A stretch of 64,000 nucleotides of DNA from Erwinia sp. SLM-02 (lineage in GTDB: Bacteria > Pseudomonadota > Gammaproteobacteria > Enterobacterales > Enterobacteriaceae), in assembly GCF_037450285.1 (NCBI RefSeq), contig NZ_JAQISN010000004.1:248001-312000 (forward strand), in the 5' to 3' direction. The notes under the pieces are model-generated. The model had not been told where the DNA came from. It saw only the letters and a list, made by a program, of their open reading frames with translations, and did not search any database. Each line of letters begins with the position of its first letter. The stretch's first letter is position 1. The position numbers and the translations under genes were made by a program. Positions 61,766-64,000 of the stretch are shown piece by piece.

Positions 61766-63421
61766 CTAACTGCGTTCCCGGCGCTGCATCAGCGCCAGCG
61801 CGGTGAGCATCAGTACCAGCCCGGTGGTAATCGCAATGGTCGCCATCGCCATGCCCTGGCCGACGGAGCCCTGTTCAAACTGCCGCCAGATAAAGACCGA
61901 CACCGTCTGCATGCCCGCCGGGGCCAGCAGCAGGGAGGTCACCAGCTCGCGTGAGCCGATGGCAAAAACCATCAGCATCGCCGCCAGCAGGCTGGGGAAG
62001 ACCAGCGGCAGCACGATGTAGCGCAGCGCCTGGAACTGGCTGGCGCCGTGTACCCGTGCGGCCGGTTCCAGATTTCCGCCCAGCTGCTTCAGCGCGCTGC
62101 CCACGTAGCGCACCGGCCACGGCAGCAGCAGGCAGCAGTAGGAGAGCAGCAGGATCGGCCAGCTGTTATACGGCGTTACCGGCCAGAACGGCTGATTCCA
62201 CAGCAGGATCAGCCCGACGCCGACCACCACGCCGGGCAGCACGGCGGGCAGCAGCGACAGTCCGTCAATCCAGGCCGCACCGCGAATTTTGCGCACCACC
62301 ACCAGCCAGGCGGCGAGAAAACCCAGCACCCCGGTAATCAGCGCGGCGGCAAAGGCCAGCCCCAGGCTGGTGGAGAGCGCATCCAGCGCGTCGCCGTGCT
62401 GGGCAAACAGCGCGCTGAAGTGGCGCAGGGTGAAGTTTTCCAGCCGGATGCCGCCCGAAAGCGTGGAAAGCAGGGCGCTGAGCAGCATGGATGACATCGG
62501 CATCACCACCACCACAAAGGCCACCAGGCTGAACAGCAGCAGCGCGGGCCAGCGCCAGCAGCCTAACTGCGCGCCTTTATTCAACGCCGGTTTGCCGGTA
62601 ATGCTGGTGACTTCTTTATTACCTACCAGCTTTCGCTGCAGCGTCCAGGCGGCCAGCGCCACCACTACCAGCAGCATCGACAGCAGCGAGGATCCGGGCA
62701 GGTCGATCGGCCAGTCGGCCAGCCGTTCTTCAATGCCGACCGTCAGCATCACCACGCCAGCGCGGGAACCCAGCGCCGCCGGAACGCCGTACTCCTCGAT
62801 AGCCAGAGTAAATGAAAGCAGCACCCCGGCCGCCAGTGCGGGCAGCATCATCGGCAGAGTGACGTGCCAGAATGCCCGCAGCGCGCTGGCCCCATGGACG
62901 CGGGCCACTATCGCCAGGTGCTGGCCGCTGGCCAGCAGGCTGCGCGACACGGCAAAATAGACCACCGGGAAGATATTCAGGGTCATCACCAGCGCAATGC
63001 CGTTCTGGCTGAACAGCAGATCGTTAAGATCGAAGCCGATCAGCTGATACAGATAGCCATTATGCTGTAGCGCCAGCATCCAGCTGAGGGCCGCAATATA
63101 AGGCGGCGTCAGGAACGGGATCAGCATCACCAGATCCCACAGGCGCGCCAGCGGCAGATTAAACATCCCGCGCAGGGTGCCGAGGGGAATGCCGACCAGA
63201 GCGCTGAGCAGCGCGACCGTCAGGCCAATTTTTAGCGTACCGCTGAGCAGGGCGGGCAGCTGCGGGTCGCGCAGCAGTGCCGGAATGGGGCTGAATGCGC
63301 CGGCCAGTGAGCCCTGGGCCAGATGCGGAAACAGCGCCTGTAACAGAATAAACAGCAGCGGCAGTGCAACCAGCACCACCAGCAGCGCCACCGTAAGCAG
63401 CGGCATCAGACGAGAGTTCAT
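61766..63421 (-). CDS. Iron(III)/2-aminoethylphosphonate-type ABC transporter permease
   Basis: 551 residues with two fused permease halves and about 12 membrane helices. The coupling loops are ARVHGASALRAFWHVTLPMM in the first half and ARVHGASQFQALRYIVLPLV in the second. This fused form is found in FbpB/SfuB iron and PhnV-like aminoethylphosphonate importers. It lies 47 bp after the binding-protein gene. The ATPase gene is not in the window after it, so it may lie upstream outside the window. Confidence 0.87.
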   Translation of the reverse strand: MNSRLMPLLTVALLVVLVALPLLFILLQALFPHLAQGSLAGAFSPIPALLRDPQLPALLSGTLKIGLTVALLSALVGIPLGTLRGMFNLPLARLWDLVMLIPFLTPPYIAALSWMLALQHNGYLYQLIGFDLNDLLFSQNGIALVMTLNIFPVVYFAVSRSLLASGQHLAIVARVHGASALRAFWHVTLPMMLPALAAGVLLSFTLAIEEYGVPAALGSRAGVVMLTVGIEERLADWPIDLPGSSLLSMLLVVVALAAWTLQRKLVGNKEVTSITGKPALNKGAQLGCWRWPALLLFSLVAFVVVVMPMSSMLLSALLSTLSGGIRLENFTLRHFSALFAQHGDALDALSTSLGLAFAAALITGVLGFLAAWLVVVRKIRGAAWIDGLSLLPAVLPGVVVGVGLILLWNQPFWPVTPYNSWPILLLSYCCLLLPWPVRYVGSALKQLGGNLEPAARVHGASQFQALRYIVLPLVFPSLLAAMLMVFAIGSRELVTSLLLAPAGMQTVSVFIWRQFEQGSVGQGMAMATIAITTGLVLMLTALALMQRRERS

Positions 63422-63468
63422 GGGCGATCCTGAAGGATGGCGCCGCGAAGGGCGCCACCGGGGAGGGA

Positions 63469-64000
63469 TTAAGGTTGTTTAAACAGATCGGCGAAACGCT
63501 TCAACACGCTGCCGCGATCGGCACTGCCGCTGGCCTGCGCCGGAAGGATTTTCAGATCGCTCAGCAGCGGGCGTTTGGCACCCACGTCGGAGCGCGCAGG
63601 CATCAGCCAGGCATCGGCCACTTTCTGCTGGCCTTCTGCCGACAGCACGTAGTCAACAAAGGCTTTGGCATCGGCCGCATGCTGGCTGCTTTTCAGGATC
63701 ATCATCGGGCGTGGAGCGACCACTGTCCCGCTGGCCGGGAAGATCACTTTGATCGCTTCGCCGTCCTGAATGCTGCCGTAGGAAACGTAGTCCACGGCGC
63801 CAAACACGGCGGCTTTCGCGCCCTGCAGCACCGGCGTCAGCGCCTGGGCGTTAGGACCGGCAATCACCATGCCGTTATCTTTCAGCTTGCTGAACAGCTG
63901 CCAGGCGCGATCGCCCATGCTGTTCTGCAGGCCAATCAGCAGGTCGAGGGAGGCACCGGAGAGGGACGGGTCGGGCGTGGTTACCTTACCCTTAAAGGCT
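63469..64000 (-). CDS. Periplasmic binding protein of the adjacent ABC importer (partial, 5' end beyond window)
   Basis: The frame runs open to the window end; about 177 C-terminal residues are visible, including KVTTPDPSLSGAS, LQNSMGDRAWQLFSKLKDNG, GAVDYVSYGSIQDGEAIKVIFPASG and AFVDYVLSAEGQQKVADAWLMPAR. This is the type II binding fold of the FbpA/PhnS class, which bind ferric iron or 2-aminoethylphosphonate. The tyrosine pair typical of FbpA cannot be confirmed, so the ligand is open. Confidence 0.87.
   Translation of the reverse strand, partial: AFKGKVTTPDPSLSGASLDLLIGLQNSMGDRAWQLFSKLKDNGMVIAGPNAQALTPVLQGAKAAVFGAVDYVSYGSIQDGEAIKVIFPASGTVVAPRPMMILKSSQHAADAKAFVDYVLSAEGQQKVADAWLMPARSDVGAKRPLLSDLKILPAQASGSADRGSVLKRFADLFKQP

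Overview
The window is a chromosomal segment of an enterobacterium, most likely of the family Erwiniaceae (Erwinia or Pantoea). Support comes from the order gor, rlmJ, prlC, rsmJ, uspA/uspB, pitA, yhiN, which is close to the E. coli 78-minute region, from a tail-to-tail luxI/luxR pair of the EsaI/EsaR (ExpI/ExpR) kind, from two membrane PQQ glucose-dehydrogenase paralogues, and from GC-rich core genes. This placement is inferred from gene content only.

Layout. 1-4.8 kb: the 3' part of a PQQ dehydrogenase, then an AT-richer three-gene operon (winged-helix protein, AbiEii-like nucleotidyltransferase, PP2C phosphatase) that looks like an acquired defence or toxin-antitoxin-type module. 4.8-9 kb: an amidohydrolase, an ABM-domain membrane protein and an isochorismatase-like hydrolase, divergent from a LysR regulator. 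9-11.5 kb: a patatin-like phospholipase split by a membrane block. 11.7-20.9 kb: a pentose system with a ribose-type ABC importer, LyxK-like kinase, UlaE/SgbU-like 3-epimerase, DeoR-type regulator and divergent AraD/UlaF/SgbE-like 4-epimerase; CRP-like sites and a perfect inverted-repeat operator lie between the divergent genes. 21.3-22.7 kb: AHL quorum sensing. 23.4-37.9 kb: the conserved core (gor, rnz, rlmJ, a CPBP protease, prlC, rsmJ, an FAD oxidoreductase with a divergent Rrf2 regulator, uspA, uspB, pitA, yhiN). 37.9-40 kb: a PIN-domain toxin-antitoxin pair and an orphan gene. 40-45.8 kb: an ABC exporter and the second PQQ dehydrogenase. 45.9-56.3 kb: two TonB-dependent siderophore receptors, an orphan metal-chelate binding protein, an MFS efflux pump with its TetR regulator, a diguanylate cyclase and a zinc alcohol dehydrogenase. 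56.6-64 kb: proP, an EAL phosphodiesterase, a small cupin, a TqsA-like transporter, and an iron/aminoethylphosphonate-type ABC importer cut by the window end.

Two features stand out. The first is the HTH-NTase-PP2C operon (2742-4795). The second is a family of about 200-210-bp dispersed, non-coding, structured repeats with five full copies in two intergenic loci (25.9-26.8 kb and 41.9-43.0 kb). Their terminal arms and one internal hairpin change sequence between copies while keeping base pairing, which points to selection on structure. The 43-bp, 157-bp and 470-bp tandem duplications next to them show that these loci rearrange. No tRNA, rRNA, prophage, transposase or CRISPR array was recognised.
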